From Asaia bogorensis (GTDB lineage Bacteria; Pseudomonadota; Alphaproteobacteria; Reyranellales; Reyranellaceae), in the NCBI GenBank assembly GCA_945889625.1, contig CAMDCE010000002.1, positions 1 to 64,000 on the forward strand: a stretch of 64,000 nt of DNA, read 5' to 3'. A program made the position numbers and the translations under genes. Below the pieces are notes generated by a model, which was not told the DNA's origin, made no database searches, and worked only from the letters and a program-made list of their open reading frames with translations. Shown here one piece after another: positions 50,179 through 59,117 of this stretch (position 1 is its first letter; the number at the start of each line of letters is the position of its first letter).

Positions 50179-51090
50179 ATGGACCAAACACTGGAAATCT
50201 CCGCCCGCCAAGCCAGTGGTCTTGCCGCCAATACTCCGCCTGATGCCGCCCTGCGGCAGATCGTGTCGGAGTGCCATGCCGACCTCCTGAGATTCCGCAC
50301 CGTCGTGCTGCTCAGCCGAAGAGAGATCGGCATCCATCAGACCCGGGTGGCGCTGCGCCGCATGCGCGCCGCCTTCGGCCTGTTCCGGAACGCGGTCGAG
50401 GGTGCGGGCGATCGCCGGCGGCTGCGTTCGCTGTCGGCCGAAGCCAAGTGGCTGGCCGGAGAATGCGCGCCGGCGCGCGACCTGCAGGTATTCCTGGCCG
50501 AGACCGTGAGCGATGTGCCGCCTGTGGTGCGCCGGATCGCCAACCGGGTGGCGCGGGCCCATCTCGAGCGGGCCCGCAGCGCGCTATCGGGCGCCCGCTT
50601 CACCGCCTTCGATCGCGACCTCACGGCCTTCATCCAGGCCCCGCCGGCCAGCGGCGGTCGTCTCGGCGATTTCGGACGGCCGCTGCTCGAGCAGCGCCAT
50701 GCCAAGGTCGAGCGCCGCACGCACAAGCTCGAGACGCTCGATGGCGAGCGCCTGCATCGCCTGCGCATTGCCATCAAGAAGCTGCGCTACGCTGCATCCT
50801 TCCTGCAGCCGGCCTTCGGCTCGCCCACCTTTGCGCCGACGCCGGCGAACGCCTATATCGGGGCGACGGTGCGCCTGCAGGGCGCGCTCGGCGTCCTGAA
50901 CGATCGCGCGGTGGCGGCCCAGATGATAGCCGACATCGCGGTTGCGGCCCGCCCGACGGAAGACGTCGCAAAGCCGCTGCGCAAACTCGCCAAGCAGGCA
51001 GCCTCCGGCGAAAAGCAGCGCCGGCGCAAGCTGCAGCGGGCGTGGAAGCGCTTCAGGGCGGCCGGGCGGTTTTGGAAGGTGACGGCGTAG
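50179..51090 (+). CDS. CHAD-domain protein
   Basis: 303 residues almost entirely CHAD: helical bundles with the conserved His/Arg sets IHQTRVALRRMRAAF (~54-68) and LHRLRIAIKKLRYAASF (~193-209). CHAD domains bind inorganic polyphosphate and phosphorylated proteins. The N-terminal CYTH triphosphatase domain often found in front is absent. It precedes the CobW gene by 19 bases, probably one transcript. Confidence 0.9.
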   Translation: MDQTLEISARQASGLAANTPPDAALRQIVSECHADLLRFRTVVLLSRREIGIHQTRVALRRMRAAFGLFRNAVEGAGDRRRLRSLSAEAKWLAGECAPARDLQVFLAETVSDVPPVVRRIANRVARAHLERARSALSGARFTAFDRDLTAFIQAPPASGGRLGDFGRPLLEQRHAKVERRTHKLETLDGERLHRLRIAIKKLRYAASFLQPAFGSPTFAPTPANAYIGATVRLQGALGVLNDRAVAAQMIADIAVAARPTEDVAKPLRKLAKQAASGEKQRRRKLQRAWKRFRAAGRFWKVTA

Positions 51091-51109
51091 CCGCCATGAC
51101 GGAGTAAAG

Positions 51110-52261
51110 ATGACCGATACGCAGACCGCCGCCGAACAACGCATTCCCGTCACCGTGCTGACGGGCTTCCTGGGCAGCGGCAAGACCACGCTCTTGAACA
51201 AGCTGCTGCGCCGGCCGGAGCTGGCCGACACTGCCGTCATCATCAACGAGTTCGGCGAGATCGGGCTCGACCATCTGCTGGTCGAGAAATCCGACGACGA
51301 GGGCATGGTGACGCTGAACTCGGGCTGCCTGTGCTGCACGGTGCGCGGCGATCTGGTGCGCACCATGAGCGAACTGTTCCTCAAGCGCTCGCGCGGCGAA
51401 GTCAGCCAGTTCAAGCGCATGGTGGTCGAGACCACCGGCCTCGCCGACCCGGCGCCGATCCTGCACACGCTGATGACCGATCCCCTGCTCGCCTCGCGCT
51501 ACCGCCTCGACGGCGTGGTGACGACGGTCGATGGCGTCAACGGCTCGAGCACGCTCGACAACCATGAGGAGGCGGTAAAGCAGGCCGCGGTCGCCGACCG
51601 CATTCTGCTCACCAAGGCCGACATCGCCGATGCAGCCCCGCTCGCGGAACTGAAGCACCGTCTGCACCATCTCAATCCCGGCGCACCGTTCCAGACCGTC
51701 GAGGCGGGAGAGATCGATCCCAACCAGATCCTCAATGCCGGGCTCTACAATCCCGAGACCAAGAGCGCCGACGTGAAGAAGTGGCTGCAGGCCGAGGCCT
51801 ACGAAGGCAGCCACGATCATGGGCACGGCCATCATCATGGGCACGATCACGGCCACAAGCACGACCATGCCGAGGGCGCCGGCGCCGACCAGGATCCGCA
51901 CAACGTCAACCGCCACGACGATCGCATCCGTTCCTTCTGCATGACCTTCGACGAGCCGATGAGCTGGTCGACGGTTGCCGCCGCCTTCGATGCGCTGGTG
52001 ACCTATCGCGGCCCGGACTTGCTGCGCATGAAAGGCATCCTGAACGTCAAGGACACCGACAAGCCCGTCGTCGTCCACGGCGTGCAGCACGTCTTCCATC
52101 CGCCGGCGACGCTCGAGGCGTGGCCCGAGGGCGACGACCGCAAGAGCCGCATCGTGTTCATCACCCGCGACATCGGCGAGAGCACCATCCGCAAGGTCTT
52201 CGCCTCGTTCTTCGAGGCCGAGCAGAAGGGCTGGGGCCAGCAGGACCAGCAGCAGCAGTAG
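51110..52261 (+). CDS. CobW/COG0523 GTPase, zinc metallochaperone type
   Basis: 383 residues. GTPase P-loop GFLGSGKT (19-26), the CxCC metal site in SGCLCCTVRGD (~72-77), and SKAD-like TKADIAD. A histidine-rich stretch (HDHGHGHHHGHDHGHKHDH, ~235-253) separates the GTPase from the C-terminal domain, as in ZNG1-type proteins that deliver zinc. No Zur-like operator was identified. GGAG precedes the ATG. Confidence 0.9.
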   Translation: MTDTQTAAEQRIPVTVLTGFLGSGKTTLLNKLLRRPELADTAVIINEFGEIGLDHLLVEKSDDEGMVTLNSGCLCCTVRGDLVRTMSELFLKRSRGEVSQFKRMVVETTGLADPAPILHTLMTDPLLASRYRLDGVVTTVDGVNGSSTLDNHEEAVKQAAVADRILLTKADIADAAPLAELKHRLHHLNPGAPFQTVEAGEIDPNQILNAGLYNPETKSADVKKWLQAEAYEGSHDHGHGHHHGHDHGHKHDHAEGAGADQDPHNVNRHDDRIRSFCMTFDEPMSWSTVAAAFDALVTYRGPDLLRMKGILNVKDTDKPVVVHGVQHVFHPPATLEAWPEGDDRKSRIVFITRDIGESTIRKVFASFFEAEQKGWGQQDQQQQ

Positions 52262-52272
52262 GTAAACCACGC

Positions 52273-53511
52273 TCAGCCGACGGCGGGCCACCGCGCCTGC
52301 CGCCGCATGCCGGTCGTGCGGAAGACCAGGAATCCGATGATCGCCAGGTTGGCGACGTTGAAGGCAACGCCCAGGCCGAAGGCCGGCGCGTAGTAGCCGA
52401 AATGGTCGTAGAGGAGCCCTGCGAACCAGCTGCCGAACGCCATGCCGCCCATCGCGGTGAAGAGCGTGAGCGGCATGCGCCACGAGACCTCGGCCGAGGG
52501 AAAGAGGTCGCGTATCGCCACCGAATAGGCCGGGATGATGCCGGCGAAGCCCAGACCGAAGGCCGCGGAGATCGCGAACAGGCCGACCTCGTCCTGAGTC
52601 AGCAGAAAGCAGGAGATGGCGACGGCCTGGCAGATCGAGCCGGCCATGATCGTGCGCAGGCCGCCGATGCGGTCGGCGAGCGCCCCCCAAGCCTGGCGCG
52701 CCAGGAAGGCGCAGGCCAGCATCACCGACAGCATGGCGGCACCGCGCACCGGCGTGATGCCGATGTCGCCGCAGAAGGCCACCAGATGCGCCGACGGCAC
52801 CGACATCGGAATGCAGCAGCAGAAGCCCGCGATGCAGAGCAGCGCCTGTGCGAGGTTGGGATGCAGGCCCGCGACGCGATTGCTGCGCACCGCTCCGGGC
52901 GCCAGTTTGGGCGGCGGCGGCGGAAGCGGCACGGGCCTCAGCAGCAGGGTCGCGGGCAGGATGGTCGCCAGCACGACGGCGGCATAACCCAGCATGACGG
53001 CCTGCCAGCCGAGCTGGGAAAATCCCTCCTGGAAGATCGATGGCCATATGACGCCCGCGACGTACTGGCCGGACGAGATCAGGGCGATGGCGGTGCCGCG
53101 CCGGCGATCGAACCAGCGGCTGACATAGACCAGCAGCGGCGGATAGACGCCGCCGCCGCCCAGCAGCCCGACCATCAGCCCCTGGCCGACGTAGAGCGCC
53201 CACATCGAGCCCAGCGAGGAGAGCGCCAGGCCGCCGGCGATCATGCTGGCGCCGATGGCCACGGTGGCGCGCACGCCGATCCGGTCGGCCAGCCAGCCCA
53301 TCAGGATGCCGCCGGCGCCGGTGCCGACCCAGACCAGGGCGCCGGCGAGCGCCAGCAGCGAGCGTTCGGTGCCCAGCGCCTCCTGCATCGGCCTCATGCC
53401 GACCACGATCAGCAGCGGCGAACCGAAGGAGATCGACAGGATGGCCAGCGTCAACCAGGCTGCGCGCCACGAGGCACGGCCTTCGACGCTGCGGCGCCCG
53501 GCGTCTTCCAT
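52273..53511 (-). CDS. MFS transporter
   Basis: 412 residues with twelve predicted helices. GILMGWLADRIGVRATVAIG (the helix 2-3 loop G.L.DR.G motif) is the main signature. The sequence resembles oxalate/formate and monocarboxylate facilitators (OFA/NNP-like), but substrate specificity is not determinable. It is convergent with the CobW gene (11 bases between stops) and divergent from the TTT receptor gene. Confidence 0.87.
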   Translation of the reverse strand: MEDAGRRSVEGRASWRAAWLTLAILSISFGSPLLIVVGMRPMQEALGTERSLLALAGALVWVGTGAGGILMGWLADRIGVRATVAIGASMIAGGLALSSLGSMWALYVGQGLMVGLLGGGGVYPPLLVYVSRWFDRRRGTAIALISSGQYVAGVIWPSIFQEGFSQLGWQAVMLGYAAVVLATILPATLLLRPVPLPPPPPKLAPGAVRSNRVAGLHPNLAQALLCIAGFCCCIPMSVPSAHLVAFCGDIGITPVRGAAMLSVMLACAFLARQAWGALADRIGGLRTIMAGSICQAVAISCFLLTQDEVGLFAISAAFGLGFAGIIPAYSVAIRDLFPSAEVSWRMPLTLFTAMGGMAFGSWFAGLLYDHFGYYAPAFGLGVAFNVANLAIIGFLVFRTTGMRRQARWPAVG

Positions 53512-53603
53512 CCCCTCTCCATTATTTGTTCAGTTGGTTCTAGATGGAATTGGCGTCCGCCACGAGGTCGTGGCATCACTTGGCAAAACACAGGGAGGAA
53601 ATA

Positions 53604-54572
53604 ATGCGCTGGGCGACAAGACTTGGCCTGCTGATCGCGGCCGTTACGGTTCTTTCGATATCGGCGGCCGCGCAGTCGTGGCCGACCAAGCCGGTGAAGA
53701 TCGTGGTGCCGTTCGGCCCGGGTGGGCCGGCCGACATCTATGCTCGCGTCCTCGGCCACGAACTCTCGGACGTGCTGAAGCAGCCGTTCGTGGTCGAGAA
53801 CAAGGCCGGCGCCAGCGGCATGATCGGCGCCGACGTCGTCGCCAAGTCGGCGCCCGACGGCTACACGCTGCTCATGATGTCCAACACGCTCACCACCAAT
53901 GAGACGCTGCAGCCCAACAAGCCCTACGCGCTGATGCGCGACTTCGTGCCGGTGGTGCCGGTCAATTCGTCCGACCTGGTGATGGTGGTGAGCCCGTCGC
54001 TGCCGACCAAGACGCTGCAGGAGTTCATCGCCTATGCCAAGGCCAACCCGGGCAAGCTCTCCTATGCCTCGGCCGGGGCAGGCACGCCCTATCACCTGGC
54101 CGGCGAGCTGTTCAAGACAATGACCGGCACCGACCTTCTGCACGTGCCGTTCAAGAACAGCGGCGAGGCGCGCAACGCCATCATGGGCGGGCATGTCCAG
54201 ATGATGTTCGACGCCGTCACCGCCATGAAGGGCAACATCGAGGCGGGCCAGGTGCGGGCTCTGGCGACGACGGGCGACAAGCGCTCGGCCGTCCTGCCCA
54301 ACGTGCCGACGGTGAGCGAAGCGGGCGTGCCGGGCTACGAGACGACGATCTGGCTCGGCATCATGGCGCCCAAAGGCACGCCGAAGGAGGTCGTCGACCG
54401 GCTCAATGCCGAGATCACCAAGATCATCGCCAAGCCCAGCATCACGGAGGCCTGGGCCAAGCAGGGCGCGGTGCCGATGACGATGACTGCGGCGGCGTTC
54501 GGCGATTTCATCAAGGGCGACATCGACAAGTGGGCCAAGCTGATCGAGAAGGCCGGCATCAAGCTGCAATGA
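53604..54572 (+). CDS. tripartite tricarboxylate transporter receptor, Bug family
   Basis: 322 residues. Signal peptide 1-20 (RWATRLGLLIAAVTVLSISAAAQ), then VVPFGPGGPADIYARVL, VVENKAGASGMIG, VAKSAPDGYTLL and KLSYASAGAGTPYH. AGGGAGGAAAT precedes ATG 53604. Orphan, without tctAB. Its stop overlaps the start of the next solute-binding gene (ATGA), so both are translated together. Confidence 0.92.
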   Translation: MRWATRLGLLIAAVTVLSISAAAQSWPTKPVKIVVPFGPGGPADIYARVLGHELSDVLKQPFVVENKAGASGMIGADVVAKSAPDGYTLLMMSNTLTTNETLQPNKPYALMRDFVPVVPVNSSDLVMVVSPSLPTKTLQEFIAYAKANPGKLSYASAGAGTPYHLAGELFKTMTGTDLLHVPFKNSGEARNAIMGGHVQMMFDAVTAMKGNIEAGQVRALATTGDKRSAVLPNVPTVSEAGVPGYETTIWLGIMAPKGTPKEVVDRLNAEITKIIAKPSITEAWAKQGAVPMTMTAAAFGDFIKGDIDKWAKLIEKAGIKLQ

Positions 54573-55237
54573 AGGTCCTGAGGATCCTGAGCGGCGGCGC
54601 CGCCCAGGGATTGGTGGAAGGACTGCGGGCGTCATTCGAGGCTGAGACCGGCTGCCGGGTCGAGGGCACCTTCGGCGCGGTCGGCGCCATGAAGGCGCGC
54701 CTGCTGGCGGACGAGCCGGCCGATCTCATGATTCTGAGCCGGGCGTTGATCGACGAGTTGGCGCGCGACGGCCATGTCGTGGCGGCGTCGGTGGCCGACG
54801 TCGCCACCGTCGCCACGGCGGTCGCGGTGCGCAGCGGCGATGCCCTCCCGGACATCGCCGACAAGGCCGGCCTGCGTGCCGCCCTGCTGGCGGCCGACGC
54901 CATCCATTTTCCCGACCCCGCGCAGGCGACGGCCGGCATCCATTTCGCCAAGGTGATCCGCGAGCTCGGCATCTGGGATCAGGTCGCCGGCCGGCTGAAG
55001 ACGGCGCCCAACGGCGCCACCGCGATGCGCGCGCTGGCCGCATCGACCACCCGCCGACCGATCGGCTGCACCCAGGAAACCGAAATCCAGGCAACGCCGG
55101 GACTCGTTCTCGTGGCCGCGCTGCCGCCGGGGTGCGACCTGGTGACGGTCTATGCCGCCGCCGTCACCACCGGCGGACAGGCGCGAGCGGAGGCGATGGA
55201 ATTCGTCGCCCGTGCGCTGTCCCGTCGCCCCGCCTGA
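54569..55237 (+). CDS. solute-binding-fold protein without signal peptide
   Basis: 222 residues with the molybdate-binding (SBP_bac_11) fold: ILSGGAAQGLVEGLRASFEAETG at the very start, EPADLMILSRALIDEL and CTQETEI. The mature-type fold begins within five residues of the Met, so there is no export signal, unlike normal periplasmic receptors. It could be a cytosolic ligand sensor or its secretion may depend on a fused or missing leader. Coupled to the Bug gene by ATGA. Confidence 0.75.
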   Translation: MKVLRILSGGAAQGLVEGLRASFEAETGCRVEGTFGAVGAMKARLLADEPADLMILSRALIDELARDGHVVAASVADVATVATAVAVRSGDALPDIADKAGLRAALLAADAIHFPDPAQATAGIHFAKVIRELGIWDQVAGRLKTAPNGATAMRALAASTTRRPIGCTQETEIQATPGLVLVAALPPGCDLVTVYAAAVTTGGQARAEAMEFVARALSRRPA

Positions 55238-55252
55238 GGATGCCGTAGCCCT

Positions 55253-55266
55253 CCCACCGCGGTGGG
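55253..55266. terminator. CCCACCGCGGTGGG palindrome before polA
   Basis: A perfect 14-bp palindrome 15 bases after the solute-binding gene stop, followed by AAAA. It may weakly terminate that transcript; there is no T-run. Confidence 0.35.
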
Positions 55267-55321
55267 AAAACCGGCGCAAGCCCGCCTCCCCTCCCCGCGC
55301 GCCGCGTGCTAGGCCTTGGCC

Positions 55322-58237
55322 ATGGCGAAATCCAAGGCTCCGGCTAAGGCGAACGGCGGGAACAAGCCGCTGCGCCACCTCTTCCTGATCGACGGCTCGG
55401 GCTACATCTTCCGCGCCTATCACGCACTGCCGCCGCTCAATCGGCCCGACGGCACGCCGGTCAATGCAGTGCTGGGCTTCAGCCGCATGCTGACCCAGCT
55501 TCTCGACGATCCCGAAGTCGACCATGTGGCGGTGATCCTCGATGCCGGCCGCACGACCTTCCGCAACGAGATCTACGACAAGTACAAGGCCAACCGGCCC
55601 GAGCCGCCGGAAGACCTGATCCCGCAGTTCCCGCTGATCCGCGAGGCGGCCAGCGCCTTCGGCATGCCGAGTGTCGAGCTCGCAGGCTTCGAAGCCGACG
55701 ACCTGATCGCGACCTACGCCCGCCTCGCCGTCGAGGCCGGCGCCAAGTGCACCATCGTGTCGTCCGACAAGGACCTGATGCAGCTCGTGCGCCCGGGCGT
55801 CGACATGATGGACCCGATGAAGATGCGCAAGATCGGGCCGGCCGAAGTGATAGAGAAATTCGGCGTGACGCCGGACAAGGTGGTCGACGTCCAGGCGCTG
55901 GCCGGCGATTCGACCGACAACGTGCCCGGCGCACCCGGCATCGGCATCAAGACTGCGGCCCTGCTGATCAACGAGTACGGCGACCTCGAGACGCTCCTGA
56001 AGCGGGCCGGCGAAATCAAGCAGCCCAAGCGGCGCGAAGCGCTGGAGCAGAATGCCGAGTTGATCCGCATCTCCAAGAAGCTGGTTCAGCTCAAGGACGA
56101 CGTGCCACCGCCGGCCGATCCCGACTCCTTCGACAAGAACCGACCCGACCCCAACGTGCTGCTGCCCTGGCTCGAAATGCAGGGCTTCAATAGCCTGATC
56201 CCGAAATTCACCAAGGAGCTGGGCGAGGCCACCAATCCGGTGGCGCCGTCGGCCACCCCCGCCCCGGTCAAGAAAGCCGAGACTGTCGAGGCCAAGCCCG
56301 CGCAGGCGGCCCGCGCCAAGTCCAACCGGCCCTTCACCGCCGCCGACTACGAACTGATCAAGGACGAGAAAGCCCTCGACGAATGGGTCGCCGAAGCGAC
56401 CAAGGCGGGCACCGTCGCCTTCGACTGCGAAACCGACGCGCTCGATTCCAACAATGCCGGCTTGGTCGGCGTGTCGCTGGCCCTGCTCGACGGGCCGTGG
56501 GGCAACGTCAATTCCAGCCGGCGGCGCGCGGCCTACCTGCCGCTTGGCCATCGCGCGCCGGGCGGCGAGGCGCAGGGTGCGCTCGACCTCGGCGGCGCTT
56601 CCGAGAAGACGGGCGACGGCAAACTTTTGCCGGACCAGATTCCGCTGAACAAGGCGATCGCCAAGCTGAAGCCGCTGCTCGAGGACCCCTCGGTGCTGAA
56701 AGTCGGGCAGAACATCAAGTACGACATGGCGGTGTTCCGCCGCTACGGCGTGGCGATCGGCCCGGTCGACGACACCATGTTGCTTTCCTTCGTACTCGAC
56801 GCGGGCAAGCACAATCACGGTATGGACGAGCTGGCCGAGCGCTATCTCAACCAGACGACCATAAAGTTCTCCGACGTGGCGGGTTCGGGCGCCAAGCAGG
56901 TGAGCTTCGATCGCGTGCCGATCGACAAGGCGCGCGACTACGCGGCCGAAGATGCCGACGTCACCATGCGGCTGTGGGCCCAATTCAAGCCGCGTATCAC
57001 GGCCGAGCATATGGTCGCGATGTACGAGACCATCGAGCGACCGCTGATCCCCGTCCTGCTCGACATGGAGCAGGCCGGTATCAAGGTCGACGCGGCCCAG
57101 CTCCGCAAGCTCTCGGCCGACTTCGAGAAGCGCCTGGCCGAGCTCGAGATCGAGCTGCACAAGATCGCCGGCCGCGAGTTCAACGTTGCCTCGCCCAAGC
57201 AGCTGGGCGAGATCCTGTTCGACGAGCAGAATCTGCCGGGCGGCAAGCGCAGCAAGAACGGCTCGTGGGTCACTGACGCCGCCGTGCTCGACGAGCTGGC
57301 GGCGGCGGGTCACGCGCTGCCGGTCAAGATCCTCGAGCACCGCCAGATTGCCAAGCTCAAGGGCACCTACACCGACGCCCTGGTGCGCGAGCTCGATGCC
57401 AAGACCGGCCGGGTCCACACCTCCTATCACATGACCGGCGCGGCGACAGGCCGGCTCGCCTCGACCGATCCCAACCTGCAGAACATCCCGGTGCGCACCG
57501 AGGAAGGCCGCAAGATCCGTCAGGCCTTCATCGCCGAGAAGGGTCACCAGCTGCTCAGCGCCGACTACTCCCAGATCGAGTTGCGCCTGCTGGCGCACGT
57601 GGCCGACATCGCCTCGCTCAAGGAAGCCTTCGCGCGCGGCGACGACATCCACGCCATCACCGCCAGCGAGATGTTCGGAGTGGCGGTCAAGGGCATGGAT
57701 CCGCAGGTGCGGCGGCGCGCCAAGGCGATCAACTTCGGCATCATCTACGGCATCTCGGCCTTTGGTCTCGCCAACCAGCTCGGCATCGGCCAGCAGGAGG
57801 CCCGCGAGTACATCGCCAAGTACTTCCAGCGCTATCCCGGCATCCGCGACTACATGGAACGGACCAAGGAGTACGCCCGCAAGCACGGCTACGTGCAGAC
57901 GCCGTTCGGCCGCAAGATCCACCTGAAGTACATCAACGAGAAGAACCAGGGCATGCGCGCCTTCTCCGAGCGCGCCGCGATCAACGCCCCGCTGCAGGGC
58001 GGCGCCGCCGACATCATCAAGCGAGCGATGATCCGCCTGCCGGGAGCCCTTGCGTCGGCCAGGCTCAAGGCCCGCATGCTGCTGCAGGTCCATGACGAGC
58101 TCCTGTTCGAGGTGCCCGACAAGGAGATCGACAAGACCAAGGCCGTGGCCCGCAAGGTCATGGAGGGTGCGGCGACGCTTTCCGTGCCGCTGGTCGTCGA
58201 CACCGGCGTCGGCGCCAACTGGGCGGCGGCACATTGA
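55322..58237 (+). CDS. polA: DNA polymerase I
   Basis: 971 residues with three domains: N-terminal 5'-3' flap nuclease (FLIDGSGYIFRAYHA, SSDKDLMQLVRP, GDSTDNVPGAPGIG), 3'-5' exonuclease (FDCETDALDS with DxE, ~360-370, so proofreading looks intact), and the polymerase palm (SADYSQIELRLLAH, RRRAKAINFGIIYGISAFGL, QVHDELLFEVP). ATG 55322 rather than TTG 55316. It fills gaps after Okazaki processing and repair. A strong terminator-like element follows. Confidence 0.97.
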   Translation: MAKSKAPAKANGGNKPLRHLFLIDGSGYIFRAYHALPPLNRPDGTPVNAVLGFSRMLTQLLDDPEVDHVAVILDAGRTTFRNEIYDKYKANRPEPPEDLIPQFPLIREAASAFGMPSVELAGFEADDLIATYARLAVEAGAKCTIVSSDKDLMQLVRPGVDMMDPMKMRKIGPAEVIEKFGVTPDKVVDVQALAGDSTDNVPGAPGIGIKTAALLINEYGDLETLLKRAGEIKQPKRREALEQNAELIRISKKLVQLKDDVPPPADPDSFDKNRPDPNVLLPWLEMQGFNSLIPKFTKELGEATNPVAPSATPAPVKKAETVEAKPAQAARAKSNRPFTAADYELIKDEKALDEWVAEATKAGTVAFDCETDALDSNNAGLVGVSLALLDGPWGNVNSSRRRAAYLPLGHRAPGGEAQGALDLGGASEKTGDGKLLPDQIPLNKAIAKLKPLLEDPSVLKVGQNIKYDMAVFRRYGVAIGPVDDTMLLSFVLDAGKHNHGMDELAERYLNQTTIKFSDVAGSGAKQVSFDRVPIDKARDYAAEDADVTMRLWAQFKPRITAEHMVAMYETIERPLIPVLLDMEQAGIKVDAAQLRKLSADFEKRLAELEIELHKIAGREFNVASPKQLGEILFDEQNLPGGKRSKNGSWVTDAAVLDELAAAGHALPVKILEHRQIAKLKGTYTDALVRELDAKTGRVHTSYHMTGAATGRLASTDPNLQNIPVRTEEGRKIRQAFIAEKGHQLLSADYSQIELRLLAHVADIASLKEAFARGDDIHAITASEMFGVAVKGMDPQVRRRAKAINFGIIYGISAFGLANQLGIGQQEAREYIAKYFQRYPGIRDYMERTKEYARKHGYVQTPFGRKIHLKYINEKNQGMRAFSERAAINAPLQGGAADIIKRAMIRLPGALASARLKARMLLQVHDELLFEVPDKEIDKTKAVARKVMEGAATLSVPLVVDTGVGANWAAAH

Positions 58238-58296
58238 CACGATCGCATATCGTGTCATCCCGAGCGGAGGTTACTCCGCCGCGGATGACATTTTTT
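58236..58296 (+). terminator. polA terminator built from hairpin plus TGTCRTCC copy 4
   Basis: GACACGAT (58236-58243)/ATCGTGTC (58249-58256) makes a first hairpin at the stop codon. The minimal repeat TGTCATCC...GGATGACA (58253-58290), with inner CGGAG/CTCCG pairing, makes a second and is followed directly by TTTTTT. This is a good rho-independent terminator. Confidence 0.75.
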
Positions 58297-58333
58297 GTGT
58301 AACTCAAGTCGAGCGCAATTGGAGATCGCATCA

Positions 58334-58951
58334 ATGAAGATCTGGGGTCGGGCCAATTCGATCAATGTGATGAAGGTGCTGTGGGCGGCCGACGAGTGCG
58401 GCGTAGCCTACGACCGTGTCGATGTCGGCCTGGCCTTCGGCGGCAACGACCAGAAATGGTATCTCGACATGAACCCCAACGGCGTCGTGCCGACCATCGA
58501 CGACGGCGGCCGCATCATCTGGGAGAGCAACTCGGCGGTACGCTATCTCGCGGCCAGGTACGCCGCCGGCACCCTGTGGCCGAACGATCCCGGCCAGAGG
58601 AGCGAGGCCGACCGCTGGATGGACTGGCAGCTCAGCACGATCTCCGAAGCCATGCGCGTGATGTTCTGGGGCCTGATCCGCACACCCGCCGACAAGCGCG
58701 ACATGGCCGCGATCAGGAAGGCCGCGGTCGATGGCGGTAAATTATGGGGCCGGCTCGACGGCTGGCTCGCGGGCAAGCGCTACGTCGCCGGCCCGCATTT
58801 CACCATGGGCGACATCCCGGTGGGCTGCTTCGTCCACCGCTGGTACGCGCTCGGCGTCGAGCGGCCCGACTTGAAGAACGTGAAGACCTGGTACGAGCGG
58901 CTGAAGACGCGGCCGGCCTACGTCAAGCACGTCATGCCGCCGCTGACTTAG
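58334..58951 (+). CDS. glutathione S-transferase family protein 2
   Basis: 205 residues. Thioredoxin-like half with GRANSINVMKVLWAADE, GVVPTIDD and the WESNSAVRYLAARY motif (glutathione-binding Ser), and helical half with AGPHFTMGDIPVGC. It resembles nu/YfcG-like or theta-class bacterial GSTs. ATG 58334 starts with the normal KIWGRANS. It is separate from polA, with the terminator between. Confidence 0.87.
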   Translation: MKIWGRANSINVMKVLWAADECGVAYDRVDVGLAFGGNDQKWYLDMNPNGVVPTIDDGGRIIWESNSAVRYLAARYAAGTLWPNDPGQRSEADRWMDWQLSTISEAMRVMFWGLIRTPADKRDMAAIRKAAVDGGKLWGRLDGWLAGKRYVAGPHFTMGDIPVGCFVHRWYALGVERPDLKNVKTWYERLKTRPAYVKHVMPPLT

Positions 58952-58960
58952 CGGCTTAGC

Positions 58961-59110
58961 TTCTCCTCCCCATTCTTATGGGGAGGTGTCGCGTCATACG
59001 CGACTTTGCGCCTTCACAGGCGCTCAGGGGTCGGAGGCCCCAGTCCGTGACCCATGACCCCTCCGTCGGCGTAAGACGCCGACACCTCCCCTGAAGACAG
59101 GGGAGGAAAG
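58961..59110. repeat. 150-bp multi-hairpin MITE-like element
   Basis: CTCCTCCCCATTCTTATGGGGAGG and CCTCCCCTGAAGACAGGGGAGG form the outer hairpins; GTCGCGTCATACGCGAC and GTCGGCGTAAGACGCCGAC are inner ones. The ends together form an inverted repeat (AGGTGTCG/CGACACCT). It lies between the GST and the convergent Rieske gene. Confidence 0.7.
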
Positions 59111-59117
59111 GCTTGCG

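Noticed and set aside
54632..58258. Minus-strand open frame of about 1200 codons across polA
   Set aside because: It mirrors polA codon bias, with an Asp/Val/Leu/Gly-rich composition and no recognisable domain.
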